Made by a program: the position numbers and the translations under genes | Source of the DNA: Drosophila miranda | Lineage: Eukaryota; Arthropoda; Insecta; Diptera; Drosophilidae | Assembly: GCF_003369915.1 (NCBI RefSeq) | Contig: NC_046677.1 | Location: 17,130,913-17,194,912 of the forward strand | DNA length: 64,000 nt | Reading direction: 5' to 3' | The notes under the pieces: model-generated | Databases searched by the model: none | The model's input: the letters and a program-made list of their open reading frames with translations, nothing else | What the model was told of the DNA's origin: nothing | Shown here: positions 38,801-49,724 of the stretch, in pieces | How positions within the stretch are numbered: position 1 is the stretch's first letter | Layout: each line of letters opens with the position of its first letter

Positions 38801-40602
38801 TTCTCGGTGATCGGCATACATATCTGGATGTTCTTCGTGGTGCCGGCGGTGACGGAGCGTACCTTCAACTCGCTGGCGCCACCGATCATCTTCTATGTGA
38901 TCAAGTGCTTTTACATGCTGCTGAGCTCCTATCAAATCAAGTCGGGCTATCCCAAGCGCATTCTCGGCAACTTCTTCACCAAGGGCTTCTCGATGGTCAA
39001 CATGATCGCCTTTAAGGTATACATGCAGATCCCGTTCCTGTACGAGCTGCGCACCATTCTCGACTGGGTCTGCATCGACAGCACCATGACCATCTTCGAC
39101 TGGCTCAAGATGGAGGATATCTTCTCTAACATATATCTCATACGATGCACCAGGCAGTCGGAAACCGACTTCCCAGCCATGCGCGCCCAGAAAAAGGCTT
39201 CCATCTCGAAGCTGATTATGGGCGGCACTATTGTCCTGCTGATTGTCATATGCATCTGGGGTCCGTTGTGTCTGTTTGCCTTAGGCAATGCTGTGGGCAC
39301 CTCCAATGTGCCCTTCCAGGTGTCGCTCTCCATCCGCATTGGACCGTACGACCCCATTTATACCACCAACAACTACGATAGCATTTTCGAGATCGATCCC
39401 ACAATGTACTCGCAAATGACTAATGCTTATATCAAGGATAAACAGGCTCTGACCTTTATCACTGGCTACGATGCCACGGATGTGGCGGCGGTCAAGCTGG
39501 CTGGGAACTCGCCCTCCCTTTGGAATATAGCACCGCCAGATAGGCAGCGTTTGCTGAATGATTTGAGAAATAGTAAGATCGATAACACGTGCTTGCGGTG
39601 GAAACATCAATAAACCCCTACTCTTTTCAGATCATACGTTAAAGGCCCGCTTCTCCTACACCCTTACACGGAAGGCTCCGGCCAAGGGTCTGAAAGAAAT
39701 TGTGGGCGATGAGCATGCCATCTCCCTCGACGAGACTTTTGAAGGACGTGCAGCTCTCATCAATATGCTTAACGAAACCCACGACTTAGAGCCAACGGGT
39801 AATGACACCAGTACCAATGGAACCTCTAGCTTTGAAGAAGTAGTAGTGCTGCCTGCCATGATACCAAAATTCATCAAGGTGCTCAACTCGGGCGATGCCG
39901 CTGTGGTCACTGTGCTGAGTCCCAAGAACGAGGAATACCGTCCTCTGGTCATCAAAATGCATCGAGACAAGGAGACAAACGGTCTGTGGTGGGAAATACG
40001 AGACTTCTGCAATGACACCTTCTACAATACCACTCTGAAGGAGTTTGCCTACAGCAACTGCACTTCCGGTATTGTGATGTATACCTTCAACGACAAGAAG
40101 TTCCCATCGACATTCAGCTTCCTCACAGCTGGCGGGTGAGTTGACAGACATCTTCTCCCTAGAAGAAGGTTTTAAATGTACATTTTCTTCTCTCAGCATA
40201 ATTGGGCTGTACACCACATTCGTGTTATTGGCCTCGCGCTTCATGAAGTCCTTCATTGGGGGACAAAATCGAAAGATTATGTTCGAGGATCTACCCTATG
40301 TAGATAGGGTATTGCAGCTGTGTCTGGATATATACCTGGTAATGATCCCATCATTCCATACAAAATTATAAAAATATCACACTGACTAATGTCAACTTTT
40401 TAAGGTACGCGAGGCCTTAGAATTCGCCTTGGAGGAAGATCTGTTTGCCAAATTACTCTTCCTGTACCGTTCGCCCGAGACGCTCATCAAATGGACCCGT
40501 CCCAAGGAGGAGTACGTGGACGATGATGCCGACACCGACTCAATGAGCGTGCGGCGTTCAGAGCAGCTGCAGCAGCACCAACAACACCAGCAGCAACAAT
40601 AA
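23885..40602 (+). CDS. Piezo: Piezo mechanosensitive cation channel
   Basis: Stretch-activated cation channel of the plasma membrane (homotrimer). I traced 32 coding exons whose phases all join: 23885-23948, 24023-24287, 24348-24658, 25257-25383, 25473-25592, 25657-25819, 26131-26337, 27277-27333, 27823-28056, 28258-28455, 28510-29066, 29126-29762, 29838-30330, 30398-31202, 31273-31430, 31592-32557, 33501-33566, 33845-33990, 34153-34425, 34765-35133, 35198-35274, 35674-35961, 36579-36614, 36884-37042, 37601-37739, 37799-38169, 38224-38370, 38426-38570, 38639-39572, 39631-40135, 40197-40338, 40405-40602. With every exon the sum is 3118 residues; without the two largest cassettes it is about 2705, within the family range. 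Many four-helix membrane repeats fill the N-terminal two thirds. The beam-region signature GDYYMFEEM and DFLEEEN, the anchor motif ([17 protein letters not shown]), an extracellular cap (38639-40135), the inner pore helix and the conserved C-terminal [18 protein letters not shown] are visible. It ends in a Gln/His-rich tail. Start: ATG in context CCAAGATGG. Confidence 0.96.
26131..26337 (+). other. Piezo: Piezo phase-0 cassette exons (207 bp; partner 57 bp at 27277-27333)
   Basis: Both exons begin and end in phase 0, as do the exon ending at 25819 and the exon starting at 27823, so either or both can be skipped without changing the frame. The 207-bp exon encodes a Ser/Thr/Asn-rich cytosolic linker ([18 protein letters not shown]). 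The 57-bp exon encodes [11 protein letters not shown] and an acidic end. No membrane segments. Alternative use is inferred from symmetry and low complexity. Confidence 0.6.
31592..32634 (+). other. Piezo: Piezo long cassette exon or alternative 3' end
   Basis: After the phase-1 donor at 31430, an acceptor at 31591 opens a 966-bp segment (31592-32557, 322 codons, phase 1 to phase 1) ending at donor GTGG|GTACGG. It is a disordered Ser/Thr-rich cytoplasmic insert. If the donor is not used the frame continues 25 codons to a stop at 32632-32634, followed by AATAAA at 32729-32734 and further signals near 32837 and 32885. One exon can therefore act as an in-frame insert or as a terminal exon making a truncated, poreless Piezo of about 1,800 residues. 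Splice choice is inference. Confidence 0.6.
33501..33566 (+). other. Piezo: Piezo 66-bp cassette exon
   Basis: Acceptor TTTTTTTTAG at 33500 and donor ATG|GTAAAG at 33566; phase 1 to phase 1, 22 codons. It inserts a basic peptide ([17 protein letters not shown]) just before the conserved [12 protein letters not shown] segment. The exon at 33845 also accepts phase 1 directly from 31430, so the 66-bp exon is skippable. Confidence 0.65.
34153..34425 (+). other. Piezo: Piezo 273-bp acidic cassette exon
   Basis: Phase 0 to phase 0, 91 codons, with a strong GTGAGT donor (34426) and a weak purine-rich acceptor (CCCGCGAAG). It encodes an insert with an Asp run ([15 protein letters not shown]). Skipping joins the exon ending at 33990 to the one at 34765, which restores KTLYD-KSKDAPG. 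The weak acceptor suggests regulated inclusion. Confidence 0.65.
36579..36614 (+). other. Piezo: Piezo 36-bp micro-exon
   Basis: Phase 2 to phase 2, twelve codons ([12 protein letters not shown]), between symmetric phase-2 exons 35674-35961 (Thr/Pro-rich) and 36884-37042 (Gly-rich). All three can be included independently in the cytosolic linker, as the exon ending at 35274 and the exon starting at 37601 are also phase 2. Confidence 0.6.
37141..37201. repeat. CTGTAT/CTCTAT hexamer tandem in a Piezo intron
   Basis: About ten copies of a TATCT(G/C) hexamer in the intron between 37042 and 37601. It creates an Ile-Gln repeat frame on the opposite strand that is not a gene. Confidence 0.85.
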
Positions 40603-42026
40603 CATAGGCCCAACCCAAGCGCTTAAGTAATCTAGAACTGGTCTACGTATATAGTACGTATGGGGTTGCCGTAGGTTTCATAGTCTTTTTTTAAACATTT
40701 TTTATATGAAAACGTTTGTAAAAGTAAGAATATAGTTAGAACTAGACATAGAGCTAGGTACAGACGAACACAAATCAAAACACAAAGTACACATCACCCA
40801 TTTATACGGCCTACAGATAGTTCGATTTATTGTCACAAGTACTGCCCATGTGTAAAACTGAAAAGTTCTAAGGTGTACACCAACTATTTTTAACATACAT
40901 AGAAAATGTATGTATATGTGTTACGAATACCGACCATATACGCTAGTGTCTATAGTTGTAAGTAAGCGAAAAGTGTTGCTGTTTGATAGTTAAACAAATG
41001 AAAATACTAGTGAATTATAATTGTCTAAAGAGAGAAAATAATTTATTTAAGTTAATACTAAATTAAGTGTACATCAATGAAGAAGAAGAAAGATAAACTA
41101 ATAATAATCATGAGAACTCATATTCAGGGAATCTTAGCATTTTACAGAAACCGTAAGTGTAAAGAATTAACCAAAACTGAAGCATCCAACAATGAATGTT
41201 TTATATATTGATACGAAACAATAATAACTTGTAATTACCAATATCGCTTCGAATTGCTACGTTGCCTCTGTGTGCCCTTTACAAAATGGATTAAAGATAT
41301 TATGTATATGTTGAACTGTTTGTTAAAGATTGTAAATTGTATAGTATGAATCTGTTGCAAATACTATATAGAGCGTTGACTTTAGTTATAGGCATATCAC
41401 ATCACATATATATTTTTATATTGAACGCAAATATCGTTTGCTTCAGCAACCATTTAGTAGGCAAATTCATATCAAATTCGTATATGCTAGCGCGCGTAGG
41501 CTTTGAATCGAAATTTATCAACCACATATGGATGTATGTGTATATCTCTAGCAGGCAATCTCTTATACATACATAATTATAACTATACAACACGCCAACT
41601 AAATCTGTATGTGCTATTTTATATATACTAAATCGAATTCGAATTGTGAATCTTAAAATCAAATTAGAGACGTAAATCGAAAAAACGAATTAATTTTTGT
41701 ACCAAGAATTGAACGACATAAATCGTACATATATGTGTAGTATATAAAGTGTACCTATTTTTTTAGTGTTTAATTTTTCATTATAAACTTAACGAATACA
41801 AGAAATACTTACGAACTAAAAAAAGAATGCAAATTTATTGTAATAACTGAAAATACTAAGGCATTTATCGTCAAAGTGAAAAGTGGAAGACTTTAAGATA
41901 TATATGCTTTCATATGTATGTACTCGTATCATCTGCATATGTATTTACATATGTATTAGATAGGCATAAAGAGAAACGCATGTAAAGGGCTGGTACTAAC
42001 AATAATTATCTTACTTTATTTTTCAG
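40603..42026 (+). other. Probable Piezo 3' UTR
   Basis: AT-rich sequence rich in TAATA, TTGTA and TGTA(T/A)ATA strings (possible Pumilio-type sites) follows the Piezo stop. Short frames on both strands lack family features. I do not see a canonical AATAAA close to the stop; ATTAAA-type signals occur near 41291. Confidence 0.5.
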
Positions 42027-42265
42027 TTTATGGATCGGAAGACATCAGTGTCTGGTACGTACCATTAGATACTCTTTATTTTTTGCTACTGGTGGTGAAG
42101 GTAGATGTGCGTAACACCCAGAAGGAAACGTTTACATCCCATTCGGTATTTAATTGGAAGCTTCAGCGGCTGTACATTAGCGGGCTTGAGTATTCCGTAT
42201 TCTGCTTCTACTATTTCGGATGCGCTTTCTTCTGGCAGTTATTGCCATCGTTACCAGTGAAATAA
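42027..42265 (+). CDS. Orphan terminal-exon-like ORF
   Basis: After a good acceptor (TTATTTTTCAG, ending 42026) a 79-codon frame runs to TAA at 42263-42265. It enters in phase 1 (reading ...YGSEDISVWYVPLD). It is rich in Leu, Phe and Tyr, and its end (FCFYYFGCAFFWQLLP) could form a membrane segment. AATAAA at 42261-42266 overlaps the stop, with another near 42285. There is no ATG in frame and I could not find the upstream phase-1 exon. It may be the last exon of a short gene, an alternative Piezo 3' exon, or chance. No family recognised. Confidence 0.3.
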
Positions 42266-42399
42266 ATATTGAGAGTTCCGGTTAATAAAAGCAAACATAC
42301 TCGTATTATTTGTTAATTATAATTTAATTTATTTCTTAAAGCAGCAGAAAGTAAAAATTCACAAATATTGCAAAATAAAACCAAAGTCCTAATTCTCCT

Positions 42400-42759
42400 T
42401 TAGGGAATCCGTGTTGAACAATTACGGTAGTGCGTGAACTTGAGCTCACTGTCCAGACTGCTGGCACTCTCTGTGCTTTGCTGACGACACAACTTGATGG
42501 CAGGATACACCTCCTCCCACTCGGAATTGCTGCGACTAAGTACTCCACGTCGACGAGGGGTTGTGAAGGAACTATCCTGCGGCGATCTGGCGGTGGAAGC
42601 GGCAGGCACGATGGGCAACGGATTGTTCAGCATTTGAGTAACGCTCTGGGACAGGCGGATAGACTGAATGCGATTGTAGCCACTGCCCACGGGCTTATAC
42701 CGTTCCAATTTCAATGTCAGAAGTGCCATTTCTTTGCTCATCCACTCTGGAGCGCGCAT
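42400..42759 (-). CDS. Small hypothetical protein, 119 aa
   Basis: Single-exon minus-strand frame from ATG at 42759 (MRAPEWMSKEMALLTLKLER) to TAA at 42400-42402. The protein is soluble, with no signal peptide or membrane segment: an amphipathic Met/Leu-rich start, a middle with SIRLSQSVTQMLNN, and a Ser/Arg-rich second half (TPRRRGVLSRSNSEWEEV) that could be phosphorylated. A TATA box lies 58 bases upstream of the ATG, giving a very short 5' UTR. It converges on the plus-strand ORF ending at 42265. I do not recognise the family. The promoter and clean frame favour a real gene. Confidence 0.6.
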   Translation of the reverse strand: MRAPEWMSKEMALLTLKLERYKPVGSGYNRIQSIRLSQSVTQMLNNPLPIVPAASTARSPQDSSFTTPRRRGVLSRSNSEWEEVYPAIKLCRQQSTESASSLDSELKFTHYRNCSTRIP

Positions 42760-42785
42760 AATGTTCCACGGCAAAGACTTTTTCA

Positions 42786-42826
42786 GAAATCAACCGAGCG
42801 TGGACGCGGCCAAGCGCTTTTATAGC
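42786..42826 (-). promoter_or_regulatory. TATA promoter of the 119-aa gene
   Basis: On the minus strand GGCTATAAAAGCGC (TATAAAAG within 42817-42824) precedes the ATG at 42759, predicting a start near 42790 and a 5' UTR of ~30 bases. A compact TATA promoter is typical of small, tissue-restricted fly genes. Confidence 0.55.
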
Positions 42827-43145
42827 CAAGGGTGCGTGACATAAGGCCCAATCGATAGGGCTTGCATAAAGCGAGCTCAGGGCTGAGGGCCTAGAGCAGC
42901 CAGCTGCCACATTTGCACGGGTTTCCACCCCCAGTGCTATTGACCTATTAACTAGTACTCAAACACTCGGCCATGTAACAATTTCTATTATTGCAACAAA
43001 GTATACATAACATTTAATTAAGAACTAGGCGAATGGGCGAGGGACACAGAGAGACGAGTTAAATAAGAGAACAGATTTGAATTAGCCACAAAATTCGAGC
43101 TAGTGGTGGGTCAGTGTAACGGAGATATGCAAAACTGTGTGTCAT

Positions 43146-46100
43146 TTAGGACACCTTGCAGTTGTCGTCGTGCAGGCGATCGCCATCGAGTTGAACATCT
43201 TCATCGTTGGTAGAGAAAATTCCGCCCTGGAGAACTTTGTTGACAGCAGCGCGTGCCAGGTAGCCAGTAGTCTCCGAATAGGGCAACGAGTAGAACGTAA
43301 CTAGATCCTCGTGCTTGGCCTGCTGTGGTTGAGGCTGGGGATGATGTATGTTGTTGTCCTTGCAGTACATGGCGAAGGCCTCGGCAACTATGCCATCCAA
43401 GTCGAGTGCTTGTTTGAAGTGCAGCTCAGGATTGCTGAAAATGATATAAAATTGATCAATCCGGCATGAAGTGATTAGGAAATGAAGTTCATTGTGATGA
43501 CTGCCACTTACCGATTGAGTATGGTGGCCACGATACACAGCAGCTCCACAGTTATCTGACGCCGCTCCGGACGGTCAATGCAAATTAGGGTCTCCTCAAC
43601 CAGCAAATTGAAGGTCAACTCGCCCCGGCTCATGTTGGTCAGTGTGGGCGTCGCTGGCAAGTGATGACCCTGCGTCAGAATGCCCTGAGGAGTCCGTTGA
43701 AGAATCTCCCAAATTTTGTTATAGAAATGTTTGGGTACACGGCAAAGGCAGCCCTCCAGCTGACGACGTTGTAGCGTGGTAAGCCTGTTATGCAAATAGT
43801 TGTGATAAATCTCCTGAGGGATAAATTAGAGATGTCCACTTACTTCTCTTCCACAGCCCATTCGCTGACTGTAAGTACTTTCTGCAGAAGGATGCGCACC
43901 TGGAACGGCGACAGGTTGTCCACGTCGATGCTCTGCTGTCCGGATATTTGCAAGTAGATTCTCATGGCCTCCAGCACCCAGCCAATGCGGATTTTAAGAA
44001 TACCTCGGAACATGGATGGATTGGTGGCTATCAGACGACCACAATACAAAACAACTTCCTGTTGCAGCACCGCCTGAATGACATTGTAGGGCTGGACACT
44101 AGTGTACATGACATTCTGAATCTCCGCCGGAGTCATGGGCTTATCGAACACCGTCTCCTTTTGGCCAATGATGCCCACTGTGAGTTCTTTTCCATTCACC
44201 AGGACAGTGGTGATGAACGGACTGATGGAGTCCACAATATGGTGGAGCAGGGAGGAGCAGTAACGCACAGCACGCCAGTACCGAAGTGAACCAGCGCGAT
44301 GATAGAGTTGGGTAAGGGCTGTGCTAACATTTAGACCATTCACTTCAAAGTTAGGACCCTCGCGGTTAAGCAGTATGCCCCACAGTTGGCACAGGCAGTA
44401 AATGGAATCGGTGTTGCGCAGGGCATGGATGATGTCCGGGGTGGGTTTGCTGTCAAAGTGCTGAAAGGACCCAAATGGTTACTCAGAAAATTCTACTTGG
44501 AAAAAGGAATATCGCCTACCGCCACGGAAATCTTTTCCTCCACATAGGTCAATGCCTTGGGCACGTCCGTCAATGACTGGTAGCCAATGTACTCGTGGTT
44601 TATTTGCGAGAAAGCGTTCTCGTTGTCCGTCAGATCGCTCTGGTTCATAAAGTCCAGATGCTCAATGCAAGAGCTGCTGATCAGGTTCTGTAGTCGTCCG
44701 ATACGCACTTTCATGCCATCGCAGTAGCCTTTCTTGAGCATGGCCAGCAAGTCGAGCATCTCCTTGAACTGTGGATCGCGCATGTGCTCTTCGCGAATCA
44801 GTAGGCACACGGTGGGTCTGCCCGACAATCGCCAGTACTTGCCCACAAACTGCAGCTCCGTCTTGATATCGTCGATAAGCAACGCCATATCCCGGTACAG
44901 ATAGAAGTCGGAGACCTCAAAAATCAAGGGGTAGCAGAGCACTGTCATACCGCAGATGCGATACACTTTGCTGGTACCTAGAGAGCCCACTGGCCGTGAG
45001 GGGCGTCCGGACAAGCCAACTTTGTTGTTGACTCCCAGATGCTGGTACACTTTGATGAGTTCCGTAGAGCTCCAGATCTGCACCGGCTCCACCTGGAAAT
45101 AGCACAATTAATGATTTTTCACCTGAAAGATGACAGTGTAATCGACTTACTTCGTGTGGCGTCTGTGTTTGAATGCCGTAGGTGGCCATCATGGCCTGCA
45201 GTCGCATGGATTCTGCAATCAAGACAATCTGCACCACTAGATCTGTGGCAGTGCCCTATAGGGGTTACGGAAAAAGGATTACAAAACGCACGACCTTAGC
45301 ATTAGATTAAATAACATGTTACGATGCATGAGGCCAATTAAAAGTTCTTGGGTTTTAATCACATTAAAATAAAATTTTCAATAATCAAATGCCAAAATGC
45401 AAAAACACACAAAACGGGAAGATTTCAGGAAGTGAAGAGTGGAAAGGGGTGGAGGGAAAATAAATACAAGTCACGGGGTATAGGATTTGACATGCCAAGA
45501 ATAATTTAGATTACAATTTTAGAAGTGTTTTAATCATTATACAACACGAGGAGAAGTAGAAAACAGATCTCTTAAGTGAACATTTCTTGTCAAAATTTGT
45601 TGAGCTCTCTTTCAGTTAAATCAATTCCAGTACAATGCCAATTGTTGACCCTAAAGAGGGCCCAGACTAGACCTCGTACACATTTTAACCACAAATTACC
45701 TTCTTGTCATCCAATATAATAGGAATGCGTGGTTTCTTTGGGCATATAGTATGTTTATTGTTTAGTAGAGGAATATATGGATATTTAACAAGGACAATTA
45801 ATTAGTAGCGAACGTTTCTAAGGGGCTCAAGCAATGCAGCTGTTTTTTGTGCAACTTATTTTCCAGCGCTGCCCCCGAGCATAATTTTAATTAAAAGATG
45901 TTTACACTGCAAGAAATTGCCCAAGAATTGGGCTCTCACCCTTCCAAGTGTAAACATCTTCAGAACAAAATGAAACCAAATCAAGCTTGATCGTACTATG
46001 GATCGTAGGTTAAACACAAGAGTTAGGAACTGCAAAATATGTAAAGAAACCCAACGTTCTGGTGATAAATTACTTACAGTGCCCGGTTTAGCCTATAGAG

Positions 46101-48897
46101 CGTGTATTTATGTTGGTTTTTAAATAATATATATTTATAGAAAGGGAAAAGAAACCGAAAAGAGTAAAGAGAAAAACTTTTGATTTAGATACCGAAGAGG
46201 AAGTTGTTTGCTATATACATACAAAACAAAAGTACAGAAACATATTACAATACTAAAATAGTAATTAGGCAAATCAATAATCATAAATGTGTGTGTTTGT
46301 GTGTGCGTGTTGATCGTTAGACGTGTCGTAATTATGCCTTTTCGATCAGGTGTTGCCGTACATGTTACATTTGTATAAGAAAGCCACAAGAAATAAACTA
46401 GGTGTTGGAATTGTGGTGTGAAGTGTCTTTAATCTAAAAAGCATAATTTAATCATACACATAGGAGTAATTTAGTGGAATATAATTTTGAATTTATCTAT
46501 AATTTTGAGTGATATTAAGCAGACACATCTACTTACTTTGTGTTTATCATCGATTGCTTTGCCCTGTTATTACAGAACCAATATTATGAGTACAATTTGG
46601 ATTTATGGGCGATTTTGTAGGTTTTGTTGGGGTGTATATATTGGGGTAGCAGTAGTATTTAGTAGTAGAGAATGAACAAAATGTAGATAGTAATCAAATT
46701 AAATAGTAATTAAGTATCGAGAGCCAATTAACCCATACTGAGAAGAAGTACTGAGGGAGTAAAACAAAAACGTGTACTAAGATTCCCATTGGGGCGAACG
46801 CAAATACAAGCGGCAGACACACAAAACTCATCACTGGCAGCAGCGAGGATCCCCGCCGTTGGGGGAAATCGGAAACCCAATAGCCCGACGCTATGCAATA
46901 TGCTTCCAAAATAATAATTTATGGTGGAAATTCAAGAAATCTTTCTTTGTTATAATTAATTTAATTAATATTTCATAGCGTCCAATTTTACCCCACCACT
47001 CTCCGATTCCAACTCACCTGAAAGGCTGAATATCGACCCGCTCGCCTGGGACGATTATAGCTGGGCAAGTAGCGACGAATGGGATCCAATTCATTGATGT
47101 GCAAGAGGCCAGCGGTGAGCAGCTGTGCAATGATGAAGAAGGACTGGCCCCAAAGGAAGAGCGACTGTGATGGGGCCCGCATATAGGAGCCGTCCCCATC
47201 GGGGGCGTAGTACATTGTCACCACAGGATCTCCGTTGGCATCAGTGCGCAGACAGCGGCGCAGATCATTTTGGAACTCTTCTATCTGTTCGTTGTTGTTT
47301 TTGAACACGCCATCGATGATCATGGCTATGAAGAAGAGAGGCCATTCGCATTCAAGGCCTTCAAACTCCTTTAGCTCACCGGAGTGATAGTAGCGACGCG
47401 TCTTATCCTCGTTCTTGCTAAGGAAACCGTCGCGGGTGAAGCGTTTAAAGCCCATTTTGCTCCGCAGTCGATTGACCACATTCAGCTTAGTCTGTTCCAC
47501 GAGCCGATCTTCGTGTGAGGCAAAGGCTGGGAAGGAGAGGGTCAGAAGCAGAGAGGCATCCACACCCTGACCAGGAGGTAAGTTATGAGAACAGAAATCG
47601 ATAACGACTGCATCCACTTACCTTTGAGCTGGACTCACGGGGCAGCATGGTCTCGAAAATACTGCGGTTGCGATTGTGAGCATCGATGTCTACATACACA
47701 ACGCTCCAGGAAGCTCCCTTCTCGCCAAACAAGTTGCATCCGTTGATGGCCTCCAAGGCAGACTTGGCCATGCCAATGGAGGAGGCATGGATCTCGGGCG
47801 TGCCATTGTTATACTTGGAGCCCCTCTCCCACATGCCAAAGTCTGGCGTGCGATAGGCACGCTCCACATAGTAAACCAGATTCTGGACAAAGGCCACCTC
47901 GTCGTGGGTGTAGATGATCTGAAGGCCAGAGGTTATCATTTGGACTAGGAACAGTAGATAGAGAGACACCTAAACGTAGAGATATAATTTTTTAATCCTC
48001 TGTTACAGGGTAAATCATTTATTCGACTCACGCAATCGATTTGCAGATGGTTATAAAACTCGTCCGGATAGATCTTCTCGCCTGTATGCAGCTGGAACTT
48101 GCTGTGTAGGGCATGTGTGTTGGATTGGCGCTGCTTGAACAGCTCCACTCGAGAGGCCTGCTTCACCCAACACTCCAATATGCCGCGCATGCACTTTACA
48201 GTGCTCTGGCCCAGCTCGTAGGACTTTCCGCGGTCATCGTCGATGCGTCTGTATGCCTGGTACAAGCTCCACACGGCGGAGGCGCAATATACACTGTCAC
48301 GCACTGAGCCCACCACCTGATCGGTGCTCATCACTGGGAACAGGCCAGTGATGGGGCTTTGATAGCGCAATAGCTGCCGTTTTACTGTGGAGAGAGTGTG
48401 TTACATTCCGATGTTATCTCTTATTACAAAATGTCTGTGGCAGTGGTAGCGTCTTTGCGTTTGCCTGATAGCAAATGCAAATAAACAAACGATTCTGTTT
48501 ACAATTGAGGAGCGAAGGCATTTCGCGATGCTTATTAATAGACGTGTCAGCATAGCGTCGTTTGGTGGTATTAATTGATGCTCAATTGGCTGCCCTACAG
48601 CCAGCTCCAAGGTTATATAAATAATGTCTTTTCCTGTCAAAGTGCTTACCGATGCCATAGTAAATGTCTAGCTGCTTTACAGTGTCCTCGTAGTTAGATG
48701 TCTTCAGGAACTGGTCCAGATTTATATCCTCCAAACTATTGTGGCGTCCACTTGTAGATATGCTACTGTCCGGAGCCCCCAAGCTGCCGCCTGGTGTTGT
48801 GACGGAGAGACCGAGTCTGGGACAGGAATATTGAACATCTATCAGTGGTTTTGTTTAATTATCTAGTCGCTACTCACGAATTCGGCACATTCCGCAT
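43146..48897 (-). CDS. PHKB: Phosphorylase b kinase regulatory subunit beta
   Basis: Regulatory subunit of the cytosolic (alpha-beta-gamma-delta)4 kinase that activates glycogen phosphorylase. Minus-strand exons: 48897-48878, 48816-48650, 48384-48032, 47969-47622, 47566-47018, 45255-45151, 45092-44520, 44460-43844, 43784-43512, 43434-43146, giving 1097 residues without micro-exons (human PHKB is about 1093). The N-terminal half is the (alpha/alpha)6 glucoamylase-like domain ([34 protein letters not shown]). The C-terminal half carries PHKB-type blocks ([41 protein letters not shown]). It ends DDNCKVS; Cys at -4 is the place where mammalian PHKA/PHKB are farnesylated. The beta subunit rather than alpha is chosen from the GIQTQTP and LSGRP blocks. 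Start ATG at 48897 begins a short 20-base coding exon (MRNVPN). It diverges from Eogt. Confidence 0.93.
45700..45735 (-). other. PHKB: Candidate PHKB micro-exon, 36 bp
   Basis: Minus strand, phase 0 to phase 0, encoding [12 protein letters not shown], followed by donor AAG|GTAATT. The acceptor (GCCCAAAG) is weak in pyrimidines. It would insert twelve residues between the exons ending at 47018 and starting at 45255. Confidence 0.4.
45895..45960. repeat. Perfect 14-bp-arm hairpin in a PHKB intron
   Basis: AAGATGTTTACACT (45895-45908) is exactly complementary to AGTGTAAACATCTT (45947-45960). The 38-base loop itself contains GCCCAA-GAA-TTGGGC (45919-45933). The hairpin lies between two candidate micro-exons. 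It could be a splicing structure, a small inverted-repeat element, or a short precursor hairpin. Confidence 0.8.
46078..46092 (-). other. PHKB: Candidate PHKB micro-exon, 15 bp
   Basis: Minus strand, acceptor CTATAG, fifteen bases encoding AKPGT, then a strong donor GTAAGT. Phase 0 to phase 0. The acceptor resembles that of the next constitutive exon (CCCTATAG at 45256), whose protein also begins with GT. Confidence 0.5.
46537..46563 (-). other. PHKB: Candidate PHKB micro-exon, 27 bp
   Basis: Minus strand, acceptor TCTGTAATAACAG, 27 bases encoding GKAIDDKHK, strong donor GTAAGT. Phase 0 to phase 0. It shares an IxxDDK(H)K-like motif with the 36-bp exon (ILDDKK), suggesting alternative versions of one short linker. 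Confidence 0.55.
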
Positions 48898-49724
48898 CGT
48901 AACTTTCTTCAGTTCCGTTCCGCAGAATAGAATCAAAGTCAAAAAAAAGTCATTTGCCTTCCTAACAGCTGTTTTCATTCACCAATCTGGCAGCGCTGTG
49001 GTATTTAAAATGTATCAAGAGTCAGAGCAAAAAACATAAAATTCTTCATGAGCACCTGTACCAACGGAATACAAGCTAATACAAATAGAGATATTCGCAT
49101 CACACAGTTTTGTTTGGTGTTTAATACAATCAATTTAAATGCAAATACATGGCTTAGTATCGCCACCTTCACTGCCGAGTTTGCGTAATGGAAAATACCA
49201 TTGCTACCAGCTGATTAGAAGAAAAATAGCTGTTTTCTGTGGAAAAACATGAAAAATAGAAAAATAAATAAAATAATTGAAATAATATTGAGATAATATA
49301 ATAAAGCTTCCTCTCCTTCTTCCCCCGGGTATAAATACATATAAGAACATTTTCATAGAGTAGAACTAGCTTTAAAATAGCTAAATGGAGAGACTGTATA
49401 ATGCCGACATATTGCACTAGATCTGGCAACTCTAATTATTAGCAGTTGTTTTGGTCTAAGAGCAGGTTTTCGGCCGTGTTCTTCATCACTATGATGGACA
49501 GCGGCGGCTGCTGTTGAATTAACTTAATCATAATCATCTTATCCATTAACGGACGCTGCGCAGCCGCTACAAAGCTGCTGCCGAGTGAGATCATCACACT
49601 GAGCCGCTGCCATTGTTGGCCGTGAAATGCAGTTTAAGATGCTCTCGATGTGGCACTGGCTGTGAAATTGAGTCGCGAAAGTGTGCGATTAGAAATCGAA
49701 ACCTGCAACGAAGTACTTAAAGTT
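48898..49724. promoter_or_regulatory. Divergent promoter region, PHKB / Eogt
   Basis: Head-to-head 827-bp spacer between the two ATGs. It contains CAGCTG E-box-type palindromes (near 48967 and 49209) and a CAGCGCTG element near 48991, but no TATA box well placed for either gene. The 150 bases before 49725 read like Eogt 5' UTR. I cannot fix either start site. Confidence 0.5.

Noticed and set aside
44917..45237. Extension of the PHKB exon through 45150-45093
   Set aside because: This reads an intron (GTAAGT…TTCCAG); splicing from 45151 to 45092 restores the conserved [14 protein letters not shown] junction.
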